Assembly: GCA_002163155.1 (NCBI GenBank)
Contig: MAAO01000007.1
Coordinates: 62,001 to 126,000 of the forward strand
Direction of reading: 5' to 3'
DNA length: 64,000 bases
Source: Halobacteriovorax marinus
GTDB taxonomy: Bacteria > Bdellovibrionota > Bacteriovoracia > Bacteriovoracales > Bacteriovoracaceae
Below, piece after piece: positions 49,239-57,074 of this stretch (the first letter of the stretch is position 1; each line of letters starts with the position of its first letter). The notes beneath the pieces were generated by a model. That model saw nothing but the letters and a program-made list of their open reading frames with translations. It had not been told where the DNA came from and searched no databases. The translations under genes were made by a program, and so were the position numbers.

Positions 49239-51635
49239 ATGACTGAAGAATTCTACGGACTCTTTATAGAGAAAGTACCTGAGTTAGAGGGAAGAGGCTT
49301 TTTTAAAGAGAGAAGAGAGCAATTGATTTTTTGTGATCTCATGAAGAATTTAATCATCGACACTTGTAAGAAACCATTTAATGAGAAGACTATCTCTGCC
49401 TTTATTCAAATCGCGAATCATAGTTCATTGGATGAAAACATATCTAAATATATTGGTTATTTAAAATTGGAAAATGAAGAGTTTTATAGAGAGAAGATTC
49501 TCGAAAAGCCTAAAGGCCTTCGAGGAATAACGGGAGCTGGGAAATCTTCAATTAAGGTTCACCAAGTTGAAGGATTAGAAAATTTTGAAGAAGTTCGAAA
49601 ATTTCTTATATCTGTAAATCTTGCATCGACGAGAGAAGAAGTAAAACAAGCGGTAGAAGAATTCGATGCTTTGAAAATTAATCATGTCACTGATGGTGTC
49701 TATTCTCCTTGGCTTACTTACTTGAAGCCTGAATTTTGTCCCATTGCAAATAATTCAATGAAAGGGTTCTATAAGACTATTGGCTGGGATGGGATAAGCT
49801 ATTCCTCCTTAATGGACTTTACTTTAGAGCTCTTAGATTACTTTCCAGAAAAAAATTACTTCCTATTAGATTCTGCTACTAGGAGAGTCTCTCTTGAATA
49901 CATTTACGAGGAGAAGATTGATCTAGTTTTTCCTTACCCAAAAATTGCGAAAATGTTCCAAGCTAGCCTTCACTATCTCTTTAACCAGAAGTTAATGACA
50001 GAAGAGCACGTAAGAAATTTAGAGGATGCAATTTATTGTAATGACACTTTTAATTCATTAAAAAAGAAGAGAAGTACAAAGTTCCCTTTACTGTTGAAGG
50101 TCGACAAAAGTATTGATCACGTTGAGCAAAGAAAATTCGATACAAAACAAGCACGTTTTTATCATCCTAAGAATGTTCTCTATCACTTTAATGGTGATGA
50201 GTACTTTTTATGTACTGAAACTATTAAAGAACAGATTGTAGACTTAGAGAGCTGGCTCGATAAGAACTTTAGTCTAAGTTTTGAAGATATAGCAAATAGT
50301 GAAAATGAAGCCCCAGGTGGAGAAATAATGGATCCAAAAGTAAAACATGACTTAAATATGATCTTCTTTGGTCCCCCTGGGACAGGAAAGACCTATGAAG
50401 TGAGAAGAGAGGCCCTTAAAATTATTATGGGAGATGACGCTCCTACAGATTATAAGGAAGTCATTAAGAAATTTAATGAGTTTAGAGAGTCTAAGCAAGT
50501 TGATTTTGTCACCTTTCATCCGAACTTTGGATACGAAAACTTTGTTGAGGGTATTTTTCCCGACGTTGAATCATCTGACAAATTAACCTATCAAAAGAAG
50601 ACTGGAGTCTTTAAGAATATTAGTGAAGAGGCCCTTCGAAACTACAACTCTACAAATGCTGGAGAATTCAATATTGATGAAGAATTTGATAAGCGTTATA
50701 AATTATTCACTGATGAAATAGAGGAAAGTTTAGAGTATATTGAATTCAAGTCTCTCGATGAAGGTGTTCCCTTTACTGTTAGCGTCACTAAGACGAATGC
50801 CATTTATACTGAAAGAAGAAATGGTAATGGACATCATATTGCAGAGAAAAGATTTAGAAAAATATTCAAAGACTTATTCATTAAAAATAAAAGAAATCCG
50901 GTAATTGCAGACATACTAGCTTCATCTCTAAAAACGTATATCACTCCCATAATGAGAAAATTATTCTCCTACAACGTTTCTAGCACAGCGCAGTCAAGTA
51001 AGGTGAAAAATTACGTTCTAGTGATTGATGAAATAAATAGGGGAAATATTCCCGCTATTTTTGGTGAACTAATTACTCTAATTGAGCCCTCCAAGCGCAT
51101 TGGAAATAATGAGGCATTAAAATTAACTCTACCCCTTAGTGATGAGGATGAAGATGACTTTGGAGTACCAAAGAACCTCTATATCATTGGAACCATGAAC
51201 ACTGCAGATAGATCAGTTGAAGCATTGGATATTGCACTAAGACGTAGGTTCTCATTTAAAGCAAAATACCCAAATGAGAATCACAAGTTACTTAAGTCAG
51301 TGGGTGATATAAATATTAAAACAATGTTGAAGAAGATAAATGAGAGAATTCGAGTTTTAAAAGGAGCGGATTACCAAATAGGTCATTCGTACTTTATGAA
51401 TCTAGAAACAGAGGAATGTATTAGAAATGCTTTTGAAAAGAAGGTCTTACCTCTTCTCAATGAGTACTTCTATGAAGACTTAGAGAAAATTCAAATGATT
51501 CTTGGGAAATCCTTTGTAGAGACGGTTCCAGTTAGGAAAGAGATTTTTGCAGCAAATAGTCCTGATTTCGATGAATTTGACTCATACACTATTAAAGATA
51601 GGTCATCTTGGAAATTTAAGAAAATATATGAATAA
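49239..51635 (+). CDS. mcrB: McrB-type GTP-dependent restriction AAA+ protein
   Basis: A 798-residue AAA+ protein. The motor has Walker A GPPGTGKTYE near residue 378, Walker B and the McrB-specific INRGNIPAIFGELITLIEP near residue 595, then GTMNTADRSVEALDIALRRRF with sensor and arginine residues. McrB hydrolyses GTP to translocate DNA and, with McrC, cuts DNA that carries modified cytosines. The N-terminal 340 residues lack a recognised McrB DNA-binding domain, so the target may differ. It overlaps mcrC by 8 bp. Confidence 0.92.
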   Translation: MTEEFYGLFIEKVPELEGRGFFKERREQLIFCDLMKNLIIDTCKKPFNEKTISAFIQIANHSSLDENISKYIGYLKLENEEFYREKILEKPKGLRGITGAGKSSIKVHQVEGLENFEEVRKFLISVNLASTREEVKQAVEEFDALKINHVTDGVYSPWLTYLKPEFCPIANNSMKGFYKTIGWDGISYSSLMDFTLELLDYFPEKNYFLLDSATRRVSLEYIYEEKIDLVFPYPKIAKMFQASLHYLFNQKLMTEEHVRNLEDAIYCNDTFNSLKKKRSTKFPLLLKVDKSIDHVEQRKFDTKQARFYHPKNVLYHFNGDEYFLCTETIKEQIVDLESWLDKNFSLSFEDIANSENEAPGGEIMDPKVKHDLNMIFFGPPGTGKTYEVRREALKIIMGDDAPTDYKEVIKKFNEFRESKQVDFVTFHPNFGYENFVEGIFPDVESSDKLTYQKKTGVFKNISEEALRNYNSTNAGEFNIDEEFDKRYKLFTDEIEESLEYIEFKSLDEGVPFTVSVTKTNAIYTERRNGNGHHIAEKRFRKIFKDLFIKNKRNPVIADILASSLKTYITPIMRKLFSYNVSSTAQSSKVKNYVLVIDEINRGNIPAIFGELITLIEPSKRIGNNEALKLTLPLSDEDEDDFGVPKNLYIIGTMNTADRSVEALDIALRRRFSFKAKYPNENHKLLKSVGDINIKTMLKKINERIRVLKGADYQIGHSYFMNLETEECIRNAFEKKVLPLLNEYFYEDLEKIQMILGKSFVETVPVRKEIFAANSPDFDEFDSYTIKDRSSWKFKKIYE

Positions 51636-52863
51636 TATACTTCAAGTCTTTGAATACGATACCATCAGGGTTGCTGATGAAGACGCCTTATTTGAAAATG
51701 GCATACGAGTAGCTATATCAGAGTCTGAGTTCAAACAACTCACGAAGTATCATAAAGAGTTTTCTCAGTACTATTCTTTAAGTTATCGAAGTATCAAATT
51801 TTCTTTTTACGTAGGTATTATCCAGGTGGGAAAGTTAATTATTGAAGTTCTTCCAAAAGTAGAGAGAAACTCCAATAAGTCTGACTGGTCAAAGGCCCTT
51901 TATAAAATGATCAAAATCTCTAAGGACTTTAGGTCCAAAAGAGGAACTCATACAAATTTACATGTAAAAAGTGGCTCAATCTTAGATTTATACTTTAATG
52001 AATATTTAACAGAAGTAGAGAATATCCTTCACGTAAGCTTAAGAAAGAAATATCGATTTACAGCTACAAACAGAAACTCTGTCAAAGGAAAGATATTATT
52101 TTCAAAAGATATAATTACTAATCACAGCAATAAGGCAAAGGCCTATTGTTATTACCAGACTTATGATGTGAATCATGAAATGAATAAGATTTTGAAGTAT
52201 GCTCTAGAGTTAACAGAGAGCTTAACTACTTCAAAAAAAATTAAGTCTCGTTCAAGAGCGCTTCTTTTAAACTTCTCGGACCATATTTCAGATAAACCAA
52301 ACCTCTCTTCACTTGATAATGTGAAGACAGATAGAAACACAGATTATTATGAAACAGGTTTAAGTCTTGCGAAAATGATTATTAATAATCATGCACCAAC
52401 ACTTAAGGCGAATAATACTAATATTATAAGCTTTATGTTTGATATGAATCATCTCTTTGAAGAGTTCGTCTATAAAGCACTCAAGAGAACTCTTGTTAAT
52501 TATAGAGTCGAGCGAAGAATGATTTCCTACTGGAATGGGAAGAGATTAATTCCTGATATACTCTTAACAAATAGAAATAATGAAGACGATATTATTGTCT
52601 TAGATACGAAGTGGAAAATTCCAAAAGATAATAGACCTAACGATCAAGATTTAAGACAAATTTTTACCTATAATGAATACTTTAAATCTAAGAAGGGGGC
52701 ATTGCTTTACCCTCGTACGGAAGATTTTAAAATGATCTCTGAGATGTTTGAGGAAAAGGATCACAATTGTAGTATGATTGGACTTCAGTTCTTTAATGAA
52801 CACAGAGAGCTTGATTTAAGTTGCTTAGCAGAGTCTTTAAAGAAAGATTTAGATATTGATTAG
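51628..52863 (+). CDS. mcrC: McrC-type nuclease subunit
   Basis: A 411-residue protein from ATG 51628 (a longer frame from 51547 overlaps mcrB). The C-terminal PD-(D/E)xK nuclease is visible: VERRMISYWNGKRLIPDILL then IIVLDTKWKIP near residue 330, with Asp and D-x-K residues of the active site. The N-terminal part forms the McrB-contacting domain (FYVGIIQVGKLIIEVLPKV). Together with McrB it forms the complete modification-dependent restriction system. Confidence 0.92.
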   Translation: MNNILQVFEYDTIRVADEDALFENGIRVAISESEFKQLTKYHKEFSQYYSLSYRSIKFSFYVGIIQVGKLIIEVLPKVERNSNKSDWSKALYKMIKISKDFRSKRGTHTNLHVKSGSILDLYFNEYLTEVENILHVSLRKKYRFTATNRNSVKGKILFSKDIITNHSNKAKAYCYYQTYDVNHEMNKILKYALELTESLTTSKKIKSRSRALLLNFSDHISDKPNLSSLDNVKTDRNTDYYETGLSLAKMIINNHAPTLKANNTNIISFMFDMNHLFEEFVYKALKRTLVNYRVERRMISYWNGKRLIPDILLTNRNNEDDIIVLDTKWKIPKDNRPNDQDLRQIFTYNEYFKSKKGALLYPRTEDFKMISEMFEEKDHNCSMIGLQFFNEHRELDLSCLAESLKKDLDID

Positions 52864-53066
52864 TCTTTTTTATCTTCATCAATTTGTCTTTGTATTTCAA
52901 TTAGTAAACCTTCAATCTGTTCTTCTAGCTGTTCTCTTGTAAAGCTCTCATTCTGTTCAAACATGATATTTATTAATGAGGAAATTCTCATGGCCACTAT
53001 CAAATTTCCTCCTCCCTTTGAAGCAACTTTACCGTAGTGCATAAGTATATTAGTTAATGATTTCAT
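52860..53066 (-). CDS. Small helical protein
   Basis: A 68-residue protein with GGGAGAAAG directly upstream of the ATG. The sequence is two helices with an acidic tail (EQLEEQIEGLLIEIQRQIDEDKKD), suggesting a coiled coil. It is divergent from the 53217 gene, with the 17-bp palindrome between them. Its end overlaps mcrC by 4 bp. No family. Confidence 0.65.
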   Translation of the reverse strand: MKSLTNILMHYGKVASKGGGNLIVAMRISSLINIMFEQNESFTREQLEEQIEGLLIEIQRQIDEDKKD

Positions 53067-53123
53067 CTTTCTCCCACTTTTCTCTTAGTCTTAACCTTAA
53101 TGATTTCTTTATATCAAAGAGAA

Positions 53124-53140
53124 ATCTCAAAATATGAGAC
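53124..53140. promoter_or_regulatory. 17-bp palindromic operator (copy 1)
   Basis: ATCTCA-AAATA-TGAGAC, in the gap between two divergent small genes. It has the same 6-5-6 layout as copies at 53888 and 56980, with only one arm base different from the full palindrome. Confidence 0.6.
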
Positions 53141-53216
53141 TTTCCTCTGATAACTTTTATTCGGGATTTGAAAAAAAGTAGGCATATTCTTTTTGATGAA
53201 AGAAGAAGGAGTAGAA

Positions 53217-53507
53217 GTGAGCACGTTGGTACACGCAATAAATAGATTTAAAAAGCGTTTAGGTCTTCAGTTAAGTGAAACTGATTTCAATGATATTAAC
53301 AAAATGATTATTGAAGGTGGCTTAGATGTAGAGTTAATGAAATGGCGAAAAGGTAATGATATTTGTGTCTATAAAGTTAAGTGGAATGGGTTAGAATTCT
53401 ATGCGATTTTTCATCTAGTGAAAAAAGAAGTGATTACATTTAAGACTCTAGATAGTGAAATCTTTGAGCATTATGGAGAGTATTGGCTTGGAGAGCAAGA
53501 TTCGTAA
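53217..53507 (+). CDS. Small protein, possible toxin-like beta-rich fold
   Basis: A 96-residue protein. I chose the GTG at 53217, 5 bases after AAGAAGGAG; upstream TTG and ATG starts lie over that site. HAINRFKKRLGLQLSETDFNDINKMI, then VYKVKWNGLEFYAIFHLVKKEVITFKTL, gives an N-terminal helix pair and a beta sheet. The layout is similar to RelE-like or phage DUF folds, but no catalytic set is visible. Function unknown. Confidence 0.6.
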   Translation: MSTLVHAINRFKKRLGLQLSETDFNDINKMIIEGGLDVELMKWRKGNDICVYKVKWNGLEFYAIFHLVKKEVITFKTLDSEIFEHYGEYWLGEQDS

Positions 53508-53514
53508 ATATTAT

Positions 53515-53853
53515 TCAAAAATTACTTTTATCAATCTTTAAAGGCGATTTTAATTTCTCTAAAGTTATGTCTTTTATGACTTTAAACATCTCGTAACAAA
53601 AATACAGAAGAGAGAGACAGATATCTACTTTCGTCTGAAAGGGTCTTGGACTAATAGGCTCTTCTTCAATCGTAAGAAAGTCAAAAAGAGGATCCTTTAC
53701 TATCTTAGGAATAGATAAGTTATAAGTGGCATCCAAGAGTTCATCCCAAGATGAAAAACCATACTCCTTTGCCACTTCATATAACTTGTTCAAATCATGT
53801 TCTCTTAGCTCATTTAATTTAAGAACCCCATAAACCGTCATATCTGTTTCCAT
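53515..53853 (-). CDS. Hypothetical helical protein
   Basis: A 112-residue protein from the ATG at 53853 with AGAGGG upstream. DMTVYGVLKLNELREHDLNKLYEVAKEYGFSSWDELLDA at the start is helical and resembles no known DNA-binding fold; the C-terminal half has a hydrophobic helix (CLSLLYFCYEMFKVI). It is divergent from the DnaB-like gene, with operator copy 2 between. Confidence 0.6.
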   Translation of the reverse strand: METDMTVYGVLKLNELREHDLNKLYEVAKEYGFSSWDELLDATYNLSIPKIVKDPLFDFLTIEEEPISPRPFQTKVDICLSLLYFCYEMFKVIKDITLEKLKSPLKIDKSNF

Positions 53854-53887
53854 AAATATCCCTCTAATCGATTTATAACAGCTCACA

Positions 53888-53904
53888 GTCTCAAAAATTA
53901 AGAC
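53888..53904. promoter_or_regulatory. 17-bp palindromic operator (copy 2)
   Basis: GTCTCA-AAAAT-TAAGAC. It lies between the leftward 53853 gene and the rightward DnaB-like gene. TTGCTA follows exactly 6 bases to the right, as in copy 3, which suggests a shared promoter element. Confidence 0.65.
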
Positions 53905-53952
53905 TCAATGTTGCTAGAGTCAGACTTAAGATATGAATTAAGGAGATTTAAG

Positions 53953-54795
53953 GTGGATAAGATAAATAAGTCACTAAAGTCCGTTCTTAAGAGAATGGAA
54001 GACTATAAAGATGTCGATGTATTTGAAACAGGCTTTCCAGATTTGGATGATAGATTAGGGATTGATCCAGAGTCGGGGCAGCTAATAGTTATTGCTTCTA
54101 GACCTGGTATCGGTAAGTCAGCACTCGCTTTAAATATCGCAACTGCTAGAGCCGTGACTTCGAAGAAATCTGTCGCGTACTTTTCTCTTGAAATGCAGAG
54201 TAAAGAGTTGAGTCAGAGGTTAATCATTCAACATTCAAAAGTAGACTCAAGCTATTTTAGAAATTGTGCTTTTACTGATTCTTCCCTAAGAAAAATAGGA
54301 AAGACCATAGCTGAAATCTCGCAATTGCCAATATTTATAAGTGATGAAATTAATTTAACAATGAGTAAGATTAGAGAGAACTGTCTTCAACTTCAGCACG
54401 AAGGGGAGTTAGGGATTATTGTTATTGATTACATACAACTAATAGCAAATACAGTGAGTGGCCCAGGGGAATTAGATGAGTCTATCTGTATTATGAAAGA
54501 GCTTAAAACCCTTGCACGAGAAATGAAATGTCCTATTCTAGTATTATCTCAGGTCTGTCGAGGTGTTGATGACAGAATAAATAAGAGGCCATATTGTTCT
54601 GACTTAAGGCCTTATCCTACTATTGAATCAGATGCAGACGTTATTATCTTTATCTACAGAGATGATTACTATGACCCAGATTCAAGATCTCCAGGAATAG
54701 GAGAAATTATCATTGCTAAGAACCGTACGGGAGAAACTGGTACAGTTCTTGTTAATTGGAACTCTTCCTATGTGAGTTTTCTACCATGTCGCTAG
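53953..54795 (+). CDS. DnaB-like helicase core lacking the N-terminal domain
   Basis: A 280-residue RecA-fold protein from GTG 53953 (AAGGAG 7 bases upstream). Walker A ASRPGIGKSALALN near residue 50, FSLEMQSKELSQRLI, Walker B IIVIDYIQLI near 157, and LVLSQVCRG near 198 match the C-terminal helicase domain of replicative DnaB. The N-terminal collar domain that binds primase is absent. Motif residues appear intact, so ATP-dependent unwinding or translocation is possible. It overlaps the PcfJ-like gene by 10 bp, so the two are tightly coupled. Replicative DnaB is normally over 450 residues; this form looks specialised. Confidence 0.85.
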   Translation: MDKINKSLKSVLKRMEDYKDVDVFETGFPDLDDRLGIDPESGQLIVIASRPGIGKSALALNIATARAVTSKKSVAYFSLEMQSKELSQRLIIQHSKVDSSYFRNCAFTDSSLRKIGKTIAEISQLPIFISDEINLTMSKIRENCLQLQHEGELGIIVIDYIQLIANTVSGPGELDESICIMKELKTLAREMKCPILVLSQVCRGVDDRINKRPYCSDLRPYPTIESDADVIIFIYRDDYYDPDSRSPGIGEIIIAKNRTGETGTVLVNWNSSYVSFLPCR

Positions 54796-55907
54796 AGCCC
54801 ATTAACGAAATAGTAAACCTGAATCTAATTGAGTTATCAATTGATGAAGACCTTATTATTTCGAATTTTAAGGATAATTTATACTCCAAAAAAAGCCTTC
54901 TTAATTGTTATCAGATGGCGAGGAGGAGGAAGTTATCTCGAACAACTAGCTATCTCATGCATAGAGAGCATGTCGCTAAGAACTTTTCGTTTCTAGGGGA
55001 AGTTATATTTGAGCTCATAGAGAGTAGTGGTTTTGAAAAACTAGCAATGCCAGTGGATGCTCTAAAGCACAAAACCTTTAAAAAGGTGCTTATACGCATA
55101 TTTAAAACTCAAGATATTGAAAGATTTGGAAAGAGAGTGGGGCAAGGAGTACGAAAACATGGAACGGTACTTCTTAATAACTTATATATCCTAAGTCTCT
55201 TTTACGATTTAACTAGAGAGATAGATGTCGTTTTAAGTCTTGATCACAGTAGGGAAATACCTTTTAATATCATTGATAATTCTAACATTAGACCTAACAA
55301 TCTGAACTGGTTAATTGATATATATGACGTGAGAAGGGTATTCAAAATTCTCTTAACCTATAATGATCACGACGCGCTAGATTGTATTCGCTTCGTTGAA
55401 ATGATCAGATCTGAGTTTGGCTATGATAATCAGAGAAATATAAAAACACCTATTGGAAAGAAGCCTAAGTCTTTTAAAGAGATACATAATAAATTATATA
55501 AGAAGGCTCTTGAGGTGGAAGCGATTAGAAATGCTCCCAAAGATCTCAATCAAGATATTATCTTTTTAGAAGGTAAGGAAGTTTTTGAATTTATCATTCA
55601 GGTTCCACTACTTAGTACTGATTTGATAAAGACGGGTGAGATATTAAATCACTGTGTAGGAACATACTCTGAATCAGTCATCTCTAAGAGGTGCCAAATT
55701 ATTAATCTCATAGATCTAGTAAGTAGAAAACCTGTCTTCACCATTGAGTTAGTTCTAAGAAGTATTGGGTATGAGATTGATCAATTCAAAGGAGATCTTA
55801 ATGAGGATGAATACGAAGGAGATGAGGGGAGAAAGTATCGCAACAAGATCTTAGACTTAATTAGCGAAGAGATGGAGAGGGATGAGAGTTCAGTAGAAGA
55901 TGAGTAA
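54786..55907 (+). CDS. PcfJ-like protein
   Basis: A 373-residue protein from ATG 54786. Residues ~280-345 carry the PcfJ signature: EILNHCVGTYSESV, KPVFTIELV, and IDQFKGDLN, as in the LxHCVG...PxxTLEI...QxxGxxN pattern. The N-terminal 270 residues are helical and unrecognised. PcfJ is named from a conjugative plasmid, but homologues also occur in phage and integrated elements, with no known activity. Fused-overlap with the DnaB-like gene points to a joint role. The acidic tail ends EDE. Confidence 0.75.
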   Translation: MSLEPINEIVNLNLIELSIDEDLIISNFKDNLYSKKSLLNCYQMARRRKLSRTTSYLMHREHVAKNFSFLGEVIFELIESSGFEKLAMPVDALKHKTFKKVLIRIFKTQDIERFGKRVGQGVRKHGTVLLNNLYILSLFYDLTREIDVVLSLDHSREIPFNIIDNSNIRPNNLNWLIDIYDVRRVFKILLTYNDHDALDCIRFVEMIRSEFGYDNQRNIKTPIGKKPKSFKEIHNKLYKKALEVEAIRNAPKDLNQDIIFLEGKEVFEFIIQVPLLSTDLIKTGEILNHCVGTYSESVISKRCQIINLIDLVSRKPVFTIELVLRSIGYEIDQFKGDLNEDEYEGDEGRKYRNKILDLISEEMERDESSVEDE

Positions 55908-55976
55908 GTAGCTAGAATGATATAGAAAAAACTATAAATATTAACAAGATATATTTAAATAACCGATAGGATTAGT

Positions 55977-56939
55977 ATGAAAAAAGCTGATTTTTTACTT
56001 ACACTCTTAGGCTCACTGTTACAGGAAAAGAAGACTCGTCTATCTATTGATAGGGCAAAGGATCTCTTTCCAAAAGCGAGAAGTAGTTACTTTAGAAATA
56101 TGAAAGAAGTTCTAGAGTTCACTATGCCTGGAGGACAACCTCTCTTTAGAAGGTTTACAGAGGATGAGATCGAATTCATCTCTCTTAATAAATCTTTTAT
56201 AAAGGAATACATTCCAGAGGGAGAGGATAATATATTTAATCTGCAGGCCTTAATGAAGGCAGGAAGATTGATGGATAATAGTCTTATGAAGACTGTGTTA
56301 TCTGATATTAAGGATTTCTATCAAATTAACGGTAAGGCCAAAGAGATTAATGAGAAGTTCTACCTTCTTTCTCATCTTGATTCTCTAAGTGAAGATGAAA
56401 TTTATTCGGATCTCTTAGCATCTCTTTTAAATAATAAGATGATAAACTTTAATTATAGTGAAAAGAGCTACGAGGGTTATAGCCCACTAAGCATTTGTCA
56501 GCATAGAGACGCTCTCTACTTATTGGCCTTTAAGGGAACTTTTTCTAAGGATAATATTAAAACGTTTAAACTCTCAAGATTTGAATCTGTGGAGATCACA
56601 GATTCAGTATTCAAGTATCCAGGAAAGTGGAATGTTGAGAACTACTTTGAAAATTCATCAGGGATAATTTCCGGTGAGAAAAATGTAGCATGCATCAGAG
56701 TCTATAGGGAGAGTCGCAGACTCATTAAGGAGAAATCCTACTTTAATAAAACCCTAATAGAAAATAATGATCTCTATGATGAATATGAATTAGTCTTTTC
56801 TTCAAGTGATGAGTTTCTAGGACAGCTCTTTGTCTACGCTCAGGATATTGAAATCGTATCACCCACAGATCTAAAAGAAGACTTTATCAATAAAGCGAAA
56901 CAGGCCCTTTCAGTTAATGACGATGAAGTCGCTTCGTAA
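55977..56939 (+). CDS. WYL-domain transcriptional regulator
   Basis: A 320-residue protein. Residues 1-60 form a DNA-binding start (RAKDLFPKARSSYFRNMKEVLEF), followed by a WYL domain near 150-230 (KMINFNYSE..., SPLSICQHRDALYLLAFKG..., IKTFKLSRFESVEIT) and a WCX-like C-terminal part. WYL regulators bind nucleic-acid-derived ligands and repress or activate many defence and stress genes. GATAGGA precedes the ATG. It is flanked by the operator copies at 53888 and 56980, so it is the likely binder of these palindromes. Confidence 0.85.
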   Translation: MKKADFLLTLLGSLLQEKKTRLSIDRAKDLFPKARSSYFRNMKEVLEFTMPGGQPLFRRFTEDEIEFISLNKSFIKEYIPEGEDNIFNLQALMKAGRLMDNSLMKTVLSDIKDFYQINGKAKEINEKFYLLSHLDSLSEDEIYSDLLASLLNNKMINFNYSEKSYEGYSPLSICQHRDALYLLAFKGTFSKDNIKTFKLSRFESVEITDSVFKYPGKWNVENYFENSSGIISGEKNVACIRVYRESRRLIKEKSYFNKTLIENNDLYDEYELVFSSSDEFLGQLFVYAQDIEIVSPTDLKEDFINKAKQALSVNDDEVAS

Positions 56940-56979
56940 TTCAAATTATTTTACAGCATAGCGTAATATCTTTTTATTA

Positions 56980-56996
56980 GTCTCAGTTTTTGAGAC
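56980..56996. promoter_or_regulatory. 17-bp palindromic operator (copy 3)
   Basis: GTCTCA-GTTTT-TGAGAC, a perfect palindrome between the WYL gene and the AAA gene. As in copy 2, TTGCTA starts exactly 6 bases beyond its right arm (57003-57008). It lies about 80 bases before the AAA gene's ATG. Confidence 0.7.
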
Positions 56997-57074
56997 CTCA
57001 AATTGCTAAAATTCAATTTAACAACACTAAGTAATTAATTTTGTTAGATAAATATTTAAGCAAAGAGGTTCGAG

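Noticed and set aside
53050-53238. A Leu-rich leftward frame resembling a signal peptide
   Set aside because: It overlaps two better-supported genes and the operator, and has no ribosome site.
53953-54795. DnaB-like gene as the replicative helicase
   Set aside because: The N-terminal collar domain is missing and the context is small accessory genes, not replication genes.
54786-55907. PcfJ-like protein as a sign of a conjugative plasmid
   Set aside because: No relaxase, type IV secretion, partition or replication initiator gene is in the window; PcfJ-like proteins also occur in other elements.
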